In this document: in pieces, positions 12,714 to 29,051 of the stretch
Layout of the letters: each line of letters opens with the position of its first letter
Numbering within the stretch: position 1 is the stretch's first letter
NCBI GenBank assembly: GCA_944474755.1
Contig: OX104119.1
Location: forward strand, 87,300,896-87,364,895
Direction: 5' to 3'
Length of the DNA: 64,000 bases
Source: Limnoperna fortunei
Taxonomy: Eukaryota > Mollusca > Bivalvia > Mytilida > Modiolidae
Notes under the pieces: generated by a model
What the model was told of the DNA's origin: nothing
Seen by the model: only the letters and a program-made list of their open reading frames with translations
The model's database searches: none
Position numbers and translations under genes: made by a program

Positions 12714-15700
12714 AACAAGCCCAGTGAACTGAGAATATATCATAATTTGTTAAATGTAATGATACCTAATGAGAACAAGCCAAGTTAACTGAGAAGATAT
12801 CATAATTTGTTAAATGTAATGATACCTAATGAGAACAAGCCCAGTGAACTGAGACATGTGCGAAGATATCATAATTTGTTAAATGTAATGATACCTAATG
12901 AGAACAAGCCCAGTGAACTGAGAAGATATCATAATTTGTTAAATGTAATGATACCTAATGAGAACAAGCCCAGTGAACTGAGAAGATATCATAATTTGTT
13001 AAATGTAATGATACCTAATGAGAACAAGCCCAGTGAACTGAGAAGATATCATAATTTGTTAAATGTAATGATACCTAATGAGAACAAGCCAAGTTAACTG
13101 AGAAGAGATCATAATTTGTTAAATGTAATGATACCTAATGAGAACAAGCCAAGTGAACTGAGAAGATATCATAATTTGTTAAATGTAATGATACCTAATG
13201 AGAACAAGCCCAGTGAACTGAGAAGATATCATAATTTGTTAAATGTAATGATACCTAATGAGAACAAGCCAAGTTAACTGAGAAGATATCATAATTTGTT
13301 AAATGTAATGATACCTAATGAGAACAAGCCCAGTGAACTGAGAAGATATCATAATTTGTTAAATGTAATGATACCTAATGAGAACAAGCCCAGTGAACTG
13401 AGAATATATCATAATTTGTTAAATGTAATGATACCTAATGAGAACAAGCCAAGTGAACTGAGAAGATATCATAATTTGTTAAATGTAATGATACCTAATG
13501 AGAACAAGCCCAGTGAACTGAGAAGATATCATAATTTGTTAAATGTAATGATACCTAATGAGAACAAGCCAAGTTAACTGAGAAGAGATCATAATTTGTT
13601 AAATGTAATGATACCTAATGAGAACAAGCCCAGTGAACTGAGAAGATATCATAATTTGTTAAATGTAATGATACCTAATGAGAACAAGCCAAGTGAACTG
13701 AGAAGATATCATAATTTGTTAAATGTAATGATACCTAATGAGAACAAGCCAAGTGAACTGAGAAGATATCATAATTTGTTAAATGTAATGATACCTACAT
13801 GTAATGAGAACAAGCCAAGTGAACTGAGAAGAGATCATAATTTATTAAATGTAATGATACCTAATGAGAACAAGCCCAGTGAACTGAGAAGATATCATAA
13901 TTTGTTAAATGTAATGATACCTAATGAGAACAAGCCAAGTGAATTGAGAAGAGATCATAATTTGTTAAATGTAATGATACCTAATGAGAACAAGCCAAGT
14001 GAACTGAGAAGAGATCATAATTTGTTAAATGTAATGATACCTAATGAGAACAAGCCCAGTGAACTGAGAAGATATCATAATTTGTTAAATGTAATGATAC
14101 CTAATGAGAACAAGCCCAGTGAACTGAGAAGATATCATAATTTGTTAAATGTAATGATACCTAATGAGAACAAGCCCAGTGAACTGAGAAGATATCATAA
14201 TTTATTAAATGTAATGATACCTAATGAGAACAAGCCCAGTGAACTGAGAAGATATCATAATTTGTTAAATGTAATGATACCTAATGAGAACAAGCCCAGT
14301 GAACTGAGAAGATATCATAATTTGTTAAATGTAATGATACCTAATGAGAACAAGCCAAGTGAACTGAGAAGATATCATAATTTGTTAAATGTAATGATGC
14401 CTAATGAGAACAAGCCCAGTGAACTGAGACATGTGAGAAGATATCATAATTTGTTAAATGTAATGATACCTAATGAGAACAAGCCCAGTGAACTGAGAAG
14501 ATATCATAATTTGTTAAATGTAATGATACCTAATGAGAACAAGCCCAGTGAACTGAGAAGATATCATAATTTGTTAAATGTAATGATACCTAATGAGAAC
14601 AAGCCCAGTGAACTGAGAAGATATCATAATTTGTTAAATGTAATGATACCTAATGAGAACAAGCCAAGTGAACTGAGACATGTGAGAAGATATCATAATT
14701 TGTTAAATGTAATGATACCTAATGAGAACAAGCCAAGTGAACTGAGAAGATATCATAATTTGTTAAATGTAATGATACCCAATGAGAACAAGCCCAGTGA
14801 ACTGAGAAGATATCATAATTTGTTAAATGTAATGATACCTAATGAGAACAAGCCCAGTGAACTGAGAAGATATCATAATTTGTTAAATGTAATGATACCT
14901 AATGAGAACAAGCCCAGTGAACTGAGAAGATATCATAATTTGTTAAATGTAATGATACCTAATGAGAACAAGCCCAGTGAACTGAGAAGAGATCATAATT
15001 TGTTAAATGTAATGATACCTAATGAGAACAAGCCAAGTGAACTGAGAAGAGATCATAATTTATTAAATGTAATGATACCTAATGAGAACAAGCCAAGTGA
15101 ACTGAGAAGATATCATAATTTGTTAAATGTAATGATACCTAATGAGAACAAGCCCAGTGAACTGAGACATGTGAGAAGATATCATAATTTGTTAAATGTA
15201 ATGATACCTAATGAGAACAAGCCAAGTGAATTGAGAAGAGATCATAATTTGTTAAATGTAATGATACCTAATGAGAACAAGCCAAGTGAACTGAGAAGAT
15301 ATCATAATTTGTTAAATGTAATGATGCCTAATGAGAACAAGCCAAGTGAATTGAGAAGAGATCATAATTTGTTAAATGTAATGATACCTAATGAGAACAA
15401 GCCCAGTGAATTGAGAAGATATCATAATTTGTTAAATGTAATGATACCTAATGAGAACAAGCCAAGTTAACTGAGAAGAGATCATAATTTGTTAAATGTA
15501 ATGATACCTAATGAGAACAAGCCCAGTGAACTGAGAATATATCATAATTTGTTAAATGTAATGATACCTAATGAGAACAAGCCCAGTGAATTGAGAAGAT
15601 ATCATAATTTGTTAAATGTAATGATACCTAATGAGAACAAGCCAAGTTAACTGAGAAGAGATCATAATTTGTTAAATGTAATGATACCTAATGAGAACAA

Positions 15701-18700
15701 GCCAAGTGAATTGAGAAGAGATCATAATTTGTTAAATGTAATGATACCTAATGAGAACAAGCCCAGTGAATTGAGAAGATATCATAATTTGTTAAATGTA
15801 ATGATACCTAATGAGAACAAGCCAAGTTAACTGAGAAGAGATCATAATTTGTTAAATGTAATGATACCTAATGAGAACAAGCCACGTGAACTGAGAAGAT
15901 ATCATAATTTGTTAAATGTAATGATACCTACATGTAATGAGAACAAGCCAAGTGAACTGAGAAGATATCATAATTTGTTAAATGTAATGATACCTAATGA
16001 GAACAAGCCCAGTGAACTGAGAAGATATAATTTGTTAAATGTAATGATACCTACATGTAATGAGAACAAGCCAAGTGAACTGAGAAGATATCATAATTTG
16101 TTAAATGTAATGATACCTAATGAGAACAAGCCAAGTGAACTGAGAAGATATCATAATTTGTTAAATGTAATGATACCTAATGAGAACAAGCCAAGTGAAC
16201 TGAGAAGATATCATAATTTGTTAAATGTAATGATACCTAATGAGAACAAGCCCAGTGAACTGAGACATGTGAGAAGATATCATAATTTGTTAAATGTAAT
16301 GATACCTAATGAGAACAAGCCCAGTGAACTGAGAAGATATAATTTGTTAAATGTAATGATACCTAATGAGAACAAGCCCAGTGAACTGAGAAGATATAAT
16401 TTGTTAAATGTAATGATACCTAATGAGAACAAGCCCAGTGAACTGAGAAGATATCATAATTTGTTAAATGTAATGATACCTAATGAGAACAAGCCAAGTG
16501 AACTGAGAAGATATCATAATTTGTTAAATGTAATGATACCTAATGAGAACAAGCCACGTGAACTGAGAATATATCATAATTTGTTAAATGTAATGATACC
16601 TAATGAGAACAAGCCCAGTGAACTGAGAAGAGATCATAATTTGTTAAATGTAATGATACCTAATGAGAACAAGCCAAGTGAACTGAGAAGAGATCATAAT
16701 TTATTAAATGTAATGATACCTAATGAGAACAAGCCAAGTGAACTGAGAAGATATCATAATTTGTTAAATGTAATGATACCTAATGAGAACAAGCCCAGTG
16801 AACTGAGACATGTGAGAAGATATCATAATTTGTTAAATGTAATGATACCTAATGAGAACAAGCCAAGTGAATTGAGAAGAGATCATAATTTGTTAAATGT
16901 AATGATACCTAATGAGAACAAGCCAAGTGAACTGAGAAGATATCATAATTTGTTAAATGTAATGATGCCTAATGAGAACAAGCCAAGTGAATTGAGAAGA
17001 GATCATAATTTGTTAAATGTAATGATACCTAATGAGAACAAGCCCAGTGAATTCAGAAGATATCATAATTTGTTAAATGTAATGATACCTAATGAGAACA
17101 AGCCAAGTTAACTGAGAAGAGATCATAATTTGTTAAATGTAATGATACCTAATGAGAACAAGCCCAGTGAACTGAGAATATATCATAATTTGTTAAATGT
17201 AATGATACCTAATGAGAACAAGCCCAGTGAATTGAGAAGATATCATAATTTGTTAAATGTAATGATACCTAATGAGAACAAGCCAAGTTAACTGAGAAGA
17301 GATCATAATTTGTTAAATGTAATGATACCTAATGAGAACAAGCCAAGTGAATTGAGAAGAGATCATAATTTGTTAAATGTAATGATACCTAATGAGAACA
17401 AGCCCAGTGAATTGAGAAGATATCATAATTTGTTAAATGTAATGATACCTAATGAGAACAAGCCAAGTTAACTGAGAAGAGATCATAATTTGTTAAATGT
17501 AATGATACCTAATGAGAACAAGCCACGTGAACTGAGAAGATATCATAACTTGTTAAATGTAATGATACCTACATGTAATGAGAACAAGCCAAGTGAACTG
17601 AGAAGATATCATAATTTGTTAAATGTAATGATACCTAATGAGAACAAGCCCAGTGAACTGAGAAGATATAATTTGTTAAATGTAATGATACCTACATGTA
17701 ATGAGAACAAGCCAAGTGAACTGAGAAGATATCATAATTTGTTAAATGTAATGATACCTAATGAGAACAAGCCAAGTGAACTGAGAAGATATCATAATTT
17801 GTTAAATGTAATGATACCTAATGAGAACAAGCCAAGTGAACTGAGAAGATATCATAATTTGTTAAATGTAATGATACCTAATGAGAACAAGCCCAGTGAA
17901 CTGAGACATGTGAGAAGATATCATAATTTGTTAAATGTAATGATACCTAATGAGAACAAGCCCAGTGAACTGAGAAGATATAATTTGTTAAATGTAATGA
18001 TACCTAATGAGAACAAGCCCAGTGAACTGAGAAGATATAATTTGTTAAATGTAATGATACCTAATGAGAACAAGCCCAGTGAACTGAGAAGATATCATAA
18101 TTTGTTAAATGTAATGATACCTAATGAGAACAAGCCAAGTGAACTGAGAAGATATCATAATTTGTTAAATGTAATGATACCTAATGAGAACAAGCCACGT
18201 GAACTGAGAATATATCATAATTTGTTAAATGTAATGATACCTAATGAGAACAAGCCAAGTGAACTGAGAAGATATCATAATTTGTTAAATGTAATGATAC
18301 CTAATGAGAACAAGCCACGTGAACTGAGAATATATCATAATTTGTTAAATGTAATGATACCTAATGAGAACAAGCCAAGTGAACTGAGAAGATATCATAA
18401 TTTGTTAAATGTAATGATACCTAATCAGAACAAGCCCAGTGAACTGAGACATGTGAGAAGAGATCATAATTTGTTAAATGTAATGATACCTAATGAGAAC
18501 AAGCCCAGTGAACTGAGAAGATATCATAATTTGTTAAATGTAATGATACCTAATGAGAACAAGCCCAGTGAACTGAGAAGATATCATAATTTGTTAAATG
18601 TAATGATACCTAATGAGAACAAGCCCAGTGAACTGAGAAGATATCATAATTTGTTAAATGTAATGATACCTAATGAGAACAAGCCAAGTTAACTGAGAAG

Positions 18701-21700
18701 ATATCATAATTTGTTAAATGTAATGATACCTAATGAGAACAAGCCAAGTTAACTGAGAAGAGATCATAATTTGTTAAATGTAATGATACCTAATGAGAAC
18801 AAGCCCAGTGAACTGAGAAGATATCATAATTTGTTAAATGTAATGATACCTAATGAGAACAAGCCAAGTGAACTGAGAAGATATCATAATTTGTTAAATG
18901 TAATGATACCTAATGAGAACAAGCCAAGTGAACTGAGAAGATATCATAATTTGTTAAATGTAATGATACCTAATGAGAACAAGCCAAGTGAACTGAGAAG
19001 ATATCATAATTTGTTAAATGTAATGATACCTAATGAGAACAAGCCCAGTGAACTGAGAAGATATCATAATTTGTTAAATGTAATGATACCTAATGAGAAC
19101 AAGCCAAGTTAACTGAGAAGATATCATAATTTGTTAAATATAATGATACCTAATGAGAACAAGCCCAGTGAACTGAGAAGATATCATAATTTGTTAAATG
19201 TAATGATACCTAATGAGAACAAGCCCAGTGAACTGAGAATATATCATAATTTGTTAAATGTAATGATACCTAATGAGAACAAGCCAAGTGAACTGAGAAG
19301 ATATCATAATTTGTTAAATGTAATGATACCTAATGAGAACAAGCCCAGTGAACTGAGAAGATATCATAATTTGTTAAATGTAATGATACCTAATGAGAAC
19401 AAGCCAAGTTAACTGAGAAGAGATCATAATTTGTTAAATGTAATGATACCTAATGAGAACAAGCCCAGTGAACTGAGCAGATATCATAATTTGTTAAATG
19501 TAATGATACCTAATGAGAACAAGCCAAGTGAACTGAGAAGATATCATAATTTGTTAAATGTAATGATGCCTAATGAGAACAAGCCCAGTGAACTGAGACA
19601 TGTGAGAAGATATCATAATTTGTTAAATGTAATGATACCTAATGAGAACAAGCCCAGTGAACTGAGAAGATATCATAATTTGTTAAATGTAATGATACCT
19701 AATGAGAACAAGCCCAGTGAACTGAGAAGATATCATAATTTGTTAAATGTAATGATACCTAATGAGAACAAGCCCAGTGAACTGAGAAGATATCATAATT
19801 TGTTAAATGTAATGATACCTAATGAGAACAAGCCAAGTGAACTGAGACATGTGAGAAGATATCATAATTTGTTAAATGTAATGATACCTAATGAGAACAA
19901 GCCAAGTGAACTGAGAAGATATCATAATTTGTTAAATGTAATGATACCTAATGAGAACAAGCCCAGTGAACTGAGAAGATATCATAATTTGTTAAATGTA
20001 ATGATACCTAATGAGAACAAGCCCAGTGAACTGAGAAGATATCATAATTTGTTAAATGTAATGATACCTAATGAGAACAAGCCCAGTGAACTGAGAAGAT
20101 ATCATAATTTGTTAAATGTAATGATACCTAATGAGAACAAGCCCAGTGAACTGAGAAGAGATCATAATTTGTTAAATGTAATGATACCTAATGAGAACAA
20201 GCCAAGTGAACTGAGAAGAGATCATAATTTATTAAATGTAATGATACCTAATGAGAACAAGCCAAGTGAACTGAGAAGATATCATAATTTGTTAAATGTA
20301 ATGATACCTAATGAGAACAAGCCCAGTGAACTGAGACATGTGAGAAGATATCATAATTTGTTAAATGTAATGATACCTAATGAGAACAAGCCAAGTGAAT
20401 TGAGAAGAGATCATAATTTGTTAAATGTAATGATACCTAATGAGAACAAGCCAAGTGAACTGAGAAGATCTCATAATTTGTTAAATGTAATGATGCCTAA
20501 TGAGAACAAGCCAAGTGAATTGAGAAGAGATCATAATTTGTTAAATGTAATGATACCTAATGAGAACAAGCCCAGTGAATTGAGAAGATATCATAATTTG
20601 TTAAATGTAATGATACCTAATGAGAACAAGCCAAGTTAACTGAGAAGAGATCATAATTTGTTAAATGTAATGATACCTAATGAGAACAAGCCCAGTGAAC
20701 TGAGAAGAGATCATAATTTGTTAAATGTAATGATACCTAATGAGAACAAGCCAAGTGAATTGAGAAGAGATCATAATTTGTTAAATGTAATGATACCTAA
20801 TGAGAACAAGCCCAGTGAACTGAGAAGATATCATAATTTGTTAAATGTAATGATACCTAATGAGAACAAGCCCAGTGAATTGAGAAGATATCATAATTTG
20901 TTAAATGTAATGATACCTAATGAGAACAAGCCAAGTTAACTGAGAAGAGATCATAATTTGTTAAATGTAATGATACCTAATGAGAACAAGCCACGTGAAC
21001 TGAGAAGATATCATAATTTGTTAAATGTAATGATACCTACATGTAATGAGAACAAGCCAAGTGAACTGAGAAGATATCATAATTTGTTAAATGTAATGAT
21101 ACCTAATGAGAACAAGCCCAGTGAACTGAGAAGATATAATTTGTTAAATGTAATGATACCTACATGTAATGAGAACAAGCCAAGTGAACTGAGAAGATAT
21201 CATAATTTGTTAAATGTAATGATACCTAATGAGAACAAGCCAAGTGAACTGAGAAGATATCATAATTTGTTAAATGTAATGATACCTAATGAGAACAAGC
21301 CAAGTGAACTGAGAAGATATCATAATTTGTTAAATGTAATGATACCTAATGAGAACAAGCCCAGTGAACTGAGACATGTGAGAAGATATCATAATTTGTT
21401 AAATGTAATGATACCTAATGAGAACAAGCCCAGTGAACTGAGAAGATATAATTTGTTAAATGTAATGATACCTAATGAGAACAAGCCCAGTGAACTGAGA
21501 AGATATAATTTGTTAAATGTAATGATACCTAATGAGAACAAGCCCAGTGAACTGAGAAGATATCATAATTTGTTAAATGTAATGATACCTAATGAGAACA
21601 AGCCAAGTGAACTGAGAAGATATCATAATTTGTTAAATGTAATGATACCTAATGAGAACAAGCCACGTGAACTGAGAATATATCATAATTTGTTAAATGT

Positions 21701-24700
21701 AATGATACCTAATGAGAACAAGCCAAGTGAACTGAGAAGATATCATAATTTGTTAAATGTAATGATACCTAATGAGAACAAGCCACGTGAACTGAGAATA
21801 TATCATAATTTGTTAAATGTAATGATACCTAATGAGAACAAGCCAAGTGAACTGAGAAGATATCATAATTTGTTAAATGTAATGATACCTAATCAGAACA
21901 AGCCCAGTGAACTGAGACATGTGAGAAGAGATCATAATTTGTTAAATGTAATGATACCTAATGAGAACAAGCCCAGTGAACTGAGAAGATATCATAATTT
22001 GTTAAATGTAATGATACCTAATGAGAACAAGCCCAGTGAACTGAGAAGATATCATAATTTGTTAAATGTAATGATACCTAATGAGAACAAGCCCAGTGAA
22101 CTGAGAAGATATCATAATTTGTTAAATGTAATGATACCTAATGAGAACAAGCCCAGTGAACTGAGAAGATATCATAATTTGTTAAATGTAATGATACCTA
22201 ATGAGAACAAGCCCAGTGAACTGAGAAGATATCATAATTTGTTAAATGTAATGATACCTAATGAGAACAAGCCCAGTGAACTGAGAAGAGATCATAATTT
22301 GTTAAATGTAATGATACCTAATGAGAACAAGCCAAGTGAACTGAGAAGAGATCATAATTTATTAAATGTAATGATACCTAATGAGAACAAGCCAAGTGAA
22401 CTGAGAAGATATCATAATTTGTTAAATGTAATGATACCTAATGAGAACAAGCCCAGTGAACTGAGACATGTGAGAAGATATCATAATTTGTTAAATGTAA
22501 TGATACCTAATGAGAACAAGCCAAGTGAATTGAGAAGAGATCATAATTTGTTAAATGTAATGATACCTACATGTAATGAGAACAAGCCAAGTGAACTGAG
22601 AAGATATCATAATTTGTTAAATGTAATGATACCTAATGAGAACAAGCCCAGTGAACTGAGAAGATATAATTTGTTAAATGTAATGATACCTACATGTAAT
22701 GAGAACAAGCCAAGTGAACTGAGAAGATATCATAATTTGTTAAATGTAATGATACCTAATGAGAACAAGCCAAGTGAACTGAGAAGATATCATAATTTGT
22801 TAAATGTAATGATACCTAATGAGAACAAGCCAAGTGAACTGAGAAGATATCATAATTTGTTAAATGTAATGATACCTAATGAGAACAAGCCCAGTGAACT
22901 GAGAAGAGATCATAATTTGTTAAATGTAATGATACCTAATGAGAACAAGCCAAGTGAACTGAGAAGAGATCATAATTTATTAAATGTAATGATACCTAAT
23001 GAGAACAAGCCAAGTGAACTGAGAAGATATCATAATTTGTTAAATGTAATGATACCTAATGAGAACAAGCCCAGTGAACTGAGACATGTGAGAAGATATC
23101 ATAATTTGTTAAATGTAATGATACCTAATGAGAACAAGCCCAGTGAACTGAGAAGATATAATTTGTTAAATGTAATGATACCTACATGTAATGAGAACAA
23201 GCCAAGTGAACTGAGAAGATATCATAATTTGTTAAATGTAATGATACCTAATGAGAACAAGCCAAGTGAACTGAGAAGATATCATAATTTGTTAAATGTA
23301 ATGATACCTAATGAGAACAAGCCAAGTGAACTGAGAAGATATCATAATTTGTTAAATGTAATGATACCTAATGAGAACAAGCCCAGTGAACTGAGAAGAG
23401 ATCATAATTTGTTAAATGTAATGATACCTAATGAGAACAAGCCAAGTGAACTGAGAAGAGATCATAATTTATTAAATGTAATGATACCTAATGAGAACAA
23501 GCCAAGTGAACTGAGAAGATATCATAATTTGTTAAATGTAATGATACCTAATGAGAACAAGCCCAGTGAACTGAGACATGTGAGAAGATATCATAATTTG
23601 TTAAATGTAATGATACCTAATGAGAACAAGCCAAGTGAATTGAGAAGAGATCATAATTTGTTAAATGTAATGATACCTACATGTAATGAGAACAAGCCAA
23701 GTGAACTGAGAAGATATCATAATTTGTTAAATGTAATGATACCTAATGAGAACAAGCCCAGTGAACTGAGAAGATATAATTTGTTAAATGTAATGATACC
23801 TACATGTAATGAGAACAAGCCAAGTGAACTGAGAAGATATCATAATTTGTTAAATGTAATGATACCTAATGAGAACAAGCCAAGTGAACTGAGAAGATAT
23901 CATAATTTGTTAAATGTAATGATACCTAATGAGAACAAGCCAAGTGAACTGAGAAGATATCATAATTTGTAAAATGTAATGATACCTAATGAGAACAAGC
24001 CCAGTGAACTGAGACATGTGAGAAGATATCATAATTTGTTAAATGTAATGATACCTAATGAGAACAAGCCCAGTGAACTGAGAAGATATAATTTGTTAAA
24101 TGTAATGATACCTAATGAGAACAAGCCCAGTGAACTGAGAAGATATAATTTGTTAAATGTAATGATACCTAATGAGAACAAGCCCAGTGAACTGAGAAGA
24201 TATCATAATTTGTTAAATGTAATGATACCTAATGAGAACAAGCCAAGTGAACTGAGAAGATATCATAATTTGTTAAATGTAATGATACCTAATGAGAACA
24301 AGCCACGTGAACTGAGAATATATCATAATTTGTTAAATGTAATGATACCTAATGAGAACAAGCCAAGTGAACTGAGAAGATATCATAATTTGTTAAATGT
24401 AATGATACCTAATGAGAACAAGCCACGTGAACTGAGAATATATCATAATTTGTTAAATGTAATGATACCTAATGAGAACAAGCCAAGTGAACTGAGAAGA
24501 TATCATAATTTGTTAAATGTAATGATACCTAATCAGAACAAGCCCAGTGAACTGAGACATGTGAGAAGAGATCATAATTTGTTAAATGTAATGATACCTA
24601 ATGAGAACAAGCCCAGTGAACTGAGAAGATATCATAATTTGTTAAATGTAATGATACCTAATGAGAACAAGCCCAGTGAACTGAGAAGATATCATAATTT

Positions 24701-27700
24701 GTTAAATGTAATGATACCTAATGAGAACAAGCCAAGTTAACTGAGAAGAGATCATAATTTGTTAAATGTAATGATACCTAATGAGAACAAGCCAAGTGAA
24801 CTGAGAAGATATCATAATTTGTTAAATGTAATGATACCTAATGAGAACAAGCCCAGTGAACTGAGAAGATATCATAATTTGTTAAATGTAATGATACCTA
24901 ATGAGAACAAGCCAAGTTAACTGAGAAGATATCATAATTTGTTAAATGTAATGATACCTAATGAGAACAAGCCCAGTGAACTGAGAAGATATCATAATTT
25001 GTTAAATGTAATGATACCTAATGAGAACAAGCCCAGTGAACTGAGAATATATCATAATTTGTTAAATGTAATGATACCTAATGAGAACAAGCCAAGTGAA
25101 CTGAGAAGATATCATAATTTGTTAAATGTAATGATACCTAATGAGAACAAGCCCAGTGAATTGAGAAGATATCATAATTTGTTAAATGTAATGATACCTA
25201 ATGAGAACAAGCCAAGTTAACTGAGAAGAGATCATAATTTGTTAAATGTAATGATACCTAATGAGAACAAGCCCAGTGAACTGAGAAGATATCATAATTT
25301 GTTAAATGTAATGATACCTAATGAGAACAAGCCAAGTGAACTGAGAAGATATCATAATTTGTTAAATGTAATGATACCTACATGTAATGAGAACAAGCCA
25401 AGTGAACTGAGAAGAGATCATAATTTATTAAATGTAATGATACCTAATGAGAACAAGCCCAGTGAACTGAGAAGATATCATAATTTGTTAAATGTAATGA
25501 TACCTAATGAGAACAAGCCAAGTGAATTGAGAAGAGATCATAATTTGTTAAATGTAATGATACCTAATGAGAACAAGCCAAGTGAACTGAGAAGAGATCA
25601 TAATTTGTTAAATGTAATGATACCTAATGAGAACAAGCCCAGTGAACTGAGAAGATATCATAATTTGTTAAATGTAATGATACCTAATGAGAACAAGCCC
25701 AGTGAACTGAGAAGATATCATAATTTGTTAAATGTAATGATACGTAATGAGAACAAGCCCAGTGAACTGAGAAGATATCATAATTTATTAAATGTAATGA
25801 TACCTAATGAAAACAAGCCCAGTGAACTGAGAAGACATCATAATTTGTTAAATGTAATGATACCTAATCAGAACAAGCCAAGTGAACTGAGAAGATATCA
25901 TAATTTGTTAAATGTAATGATACCTAATGAGAACAAGCCAAGTGAACTGAGAAGATATCATAATTTGTTAAATGTAATGATACCTAATGAGAACAAGCCC
26001 AGTGAACTGAGAAGACATCATAATTTGTTAAATGTAATGATACCTAATGAGAACAAGCCCAGTGAACTGAGAAGATATCATAATTTGTTAAATGTAATGA
26101 TACCTAATGAGAACAAGCCAAGTGAACTGAGAAGATATCATAATTTGTTAAATGTAATGATGCCTAATGAGAACAAGCCCAGTGAACTGAGACATGTGAG
26201 AAGATATCATAATTTGTTAAATGTAATGATACCTAATGAGAACAAGCCCAGTGAACTGAGAAGATATCATAATTTGTTAAATGTAATGATACCTAATGAG
26301 AACAAGCCCAGTGAACTGAGAAGATATCATAATTTGTTAAATGTAATGATACCTAATGAGAACAAGCCCAGTGAACTGAGAAGATATCATAATTTGTTAA
26401 ATGTAATGATACCTAATGAGAACAAGCCAAGTGAACTGAGACATGTGAGAAGATATCATAATTTGTTAAATGTAATGATACCTAATGAGAACAAGCCAAG
26501 TGAACTGAGAAGATATCATAATTTGTTAAATGTAATGATACCTAATGAGAACAAGCCCAGTGAACTGAGAAGATATCATAATTTGTTAAATGTAATGATA
26601 CCTAATGAGAACAAGCCCAGTGAACTGAGAAGATATCATAATTTGTTAAATGTAATGATACCTAATGAGAACAAGCCCAGTGAACTGAGAAGATATCATA
26701 ATTTGTTAAATGTAATGATACCTAATGAGAACAAGCCCAGTGAACTGAGAAGAGATCATAATTTGTTAAATGTAATGATACCTAATGAGAACAAGCCAAG
26801 TGAACTGAGAAGAGATCATAATTTATTAAATGTAATGATACCTAATGAGAACAAGCCAAGTGAACTGAGAAGATATCATAATTTGTTAAATGTAATGATA
26901 CCTAATGAGAACAAGCCCAGTGAACTGAGACATGTGAGAAGATATCATAATTTGTTAAATGTAATGATACCTAATGAGAACAAGCCAAGTGAATTGAGAA
27001 GAGATCATAATTTGTTAAATGTAATGATACCTAATGAGAACAAGCCAAGTGAACTGAGAAGATATCATAATTTGTTAAATGTAATGATGCCTAATGAGAA
27101 CAAGCCAAGTGAATTGAGAAGAGATCATAATTTGTTAAATGTAATGATACCTAATGAGAACAAGCCCAGTGAATTGAGAAAATATCATAATTTGTTAAAT
27201 GTAATGATACCTAATGAGAACAAGCCAAGTTAACTGAGAAGAGATCATAATTTGTTAAATGTAATGATACCTAATGAGAACAAGCCCAGTGAACTGAGAA
27301 TATATCATAATTTGTTAAATGTAATGATACCTAATGAGAACAAGCCCAGTGAATTGAGAAGATATCATAACTTGTTAAATGTAATGATACCTAATGAGAA
27401 CAAGCCAAGTTAACTGAGAAGAGATCATAATTTGTTAAATGTAATGATACCTAATGAGAACAAGCCAAGTGAATTGAGAAGAGATCATAATTTGTTAAAT
27501 GTAATGATACCTAATGAGAACAAGCCCAGTGAACTGAGAAGATATCATAATTTGTTAAATGTAATGATACCTAATGAGAACAAGCCCAGTGAATTGAGAA
27601 GATATCATAATTTGTTAAATGTAATGATACCTAATGAGAACAAGCCAAGTTAACTGAGAAGAGATCATAATTTGTTAAATGTAATGATACCTAATGAGAA

Positions 27701-29051
27701 CAAGCCACGTGAACTGAGAAGATATCATAATTTGTTAAATGTAATGATACCTACATGTAATGAGAACAAGCCAAGTGAACTGAGAAGATATCATAATTTG
27801 TTAAATGTAATGATACCTAATGAGAACAAGCCCAGTGAACTGAGAAGATATAATTTGTTAAATGTAATGATACCTACATGTAATGAGAACAAGCCAAGTG
27901 AACTGAGAAGATATCATAATTTGTTAAATGTAATGATACCTAATGAGAACAAGCCAAGTGAACTGAGAAGATATCATAATTTGTTAAATGTAATGATACC
28001 TAATGAGAACAAGCCAAGTGAACTGAGAAGATATCATAATTTGTTAAATGTAATGATACCTAATGAGAACAAGCCCAGTGAACTGAGACATGTGAGAAGA
28101 TATCATAATTTGTTAAATGTAATGATACCTAATGAGAACAAGCCCAGTGAACTGAGAAGATATAATTTGTTAAATGTAATGATACCTAATGAGAACAAGC
28201 CCAGCGAACTGAGAAGATATAATTTGTTAAATGTAATGATACCTAATGAGAACAAGCCCAGTGAACTGAGAAGATATCATAATTTGTTAAATGTAATGAT
28301 ACCTAATGAGAACAAGCCAAGTGAACTGAGAAGATATCATAATTTGTTAAATGTAATGATACCTAATGAGAACAAGCCACGTGAACTGAGAAGATATCAT
28401 AATTTGTTAAATGTAATGATACCTAATGAGAACAAGCCAAGTGAACTGAGAAGATATCATAATTTGGTAAATGTAATGATACCTAATGAGAACAAGCCCA
28501 GTGAACTGAGACATGTGAGAAGATATCATAATTTGTTAAATGTAATGATACCTAATGAGAACAAGCCAAGTGAACTGAGAAGATATCATAATTTGTTAAA
28601 TGTAATGATACCTAATGAGAACAAGCCAAGTGAACTGAGAAGATATCATAATTTGTTAAATGTAATGATACCTAATGAGAACAAGCCCAGTGAACTGAGA
28701 AGATATCATAATTTGTTAAATGTAATGATACCTAATGAGAACAAGCCCAGTGAACTGAGAAGAGATCATAATTTGTTAAATGTAATGATACCTAATGAGA
28801 ACAAGCCCAGTGAACTGAGAAGAGATCATAATTTGGTAAATGTAATGATACCTAATGAGAACAAGCCCAGTGAACTGAGAAGATATCATAATTTGTTAAA
28901 TGTAATGATACCTAATGAGAACAAGCCAAGTGAACTGAGAAGATATCATAATTTGTTAAATGTAATGATACCTAATGAGAACAAGCCCAGTGAACTGAGA
29001 AGATATCATAATTTGGTAAATGTAATGATACCTACATGTAATGAGAACAAG
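12714..29051 (+). repeat. 60-bp satellite array, right part, about 272 copies
   Basis: Continuation of the 60-bp array after the LINE insertion. It contains a second copy of the 12-bp target duplication at its start. Length variants are +9 (acatgtgag), +6 (tacatgtaatgag) and -3 (gatataattt), all multiples of three, so one plus-strand frame is kept to 29087. Stops arise repeatedly by one change, gaa to taa (aagttaactg), and once by ttg-tta to ttg-taa-like change near 23970. Long unit strings recur: the block starting 'ccacgtgaac' with two +6 units begins at about 15885, 17525, 20990 and 27705. The last unit carries the +6 variant and breaks off at 29051. Confidence 0.96.
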
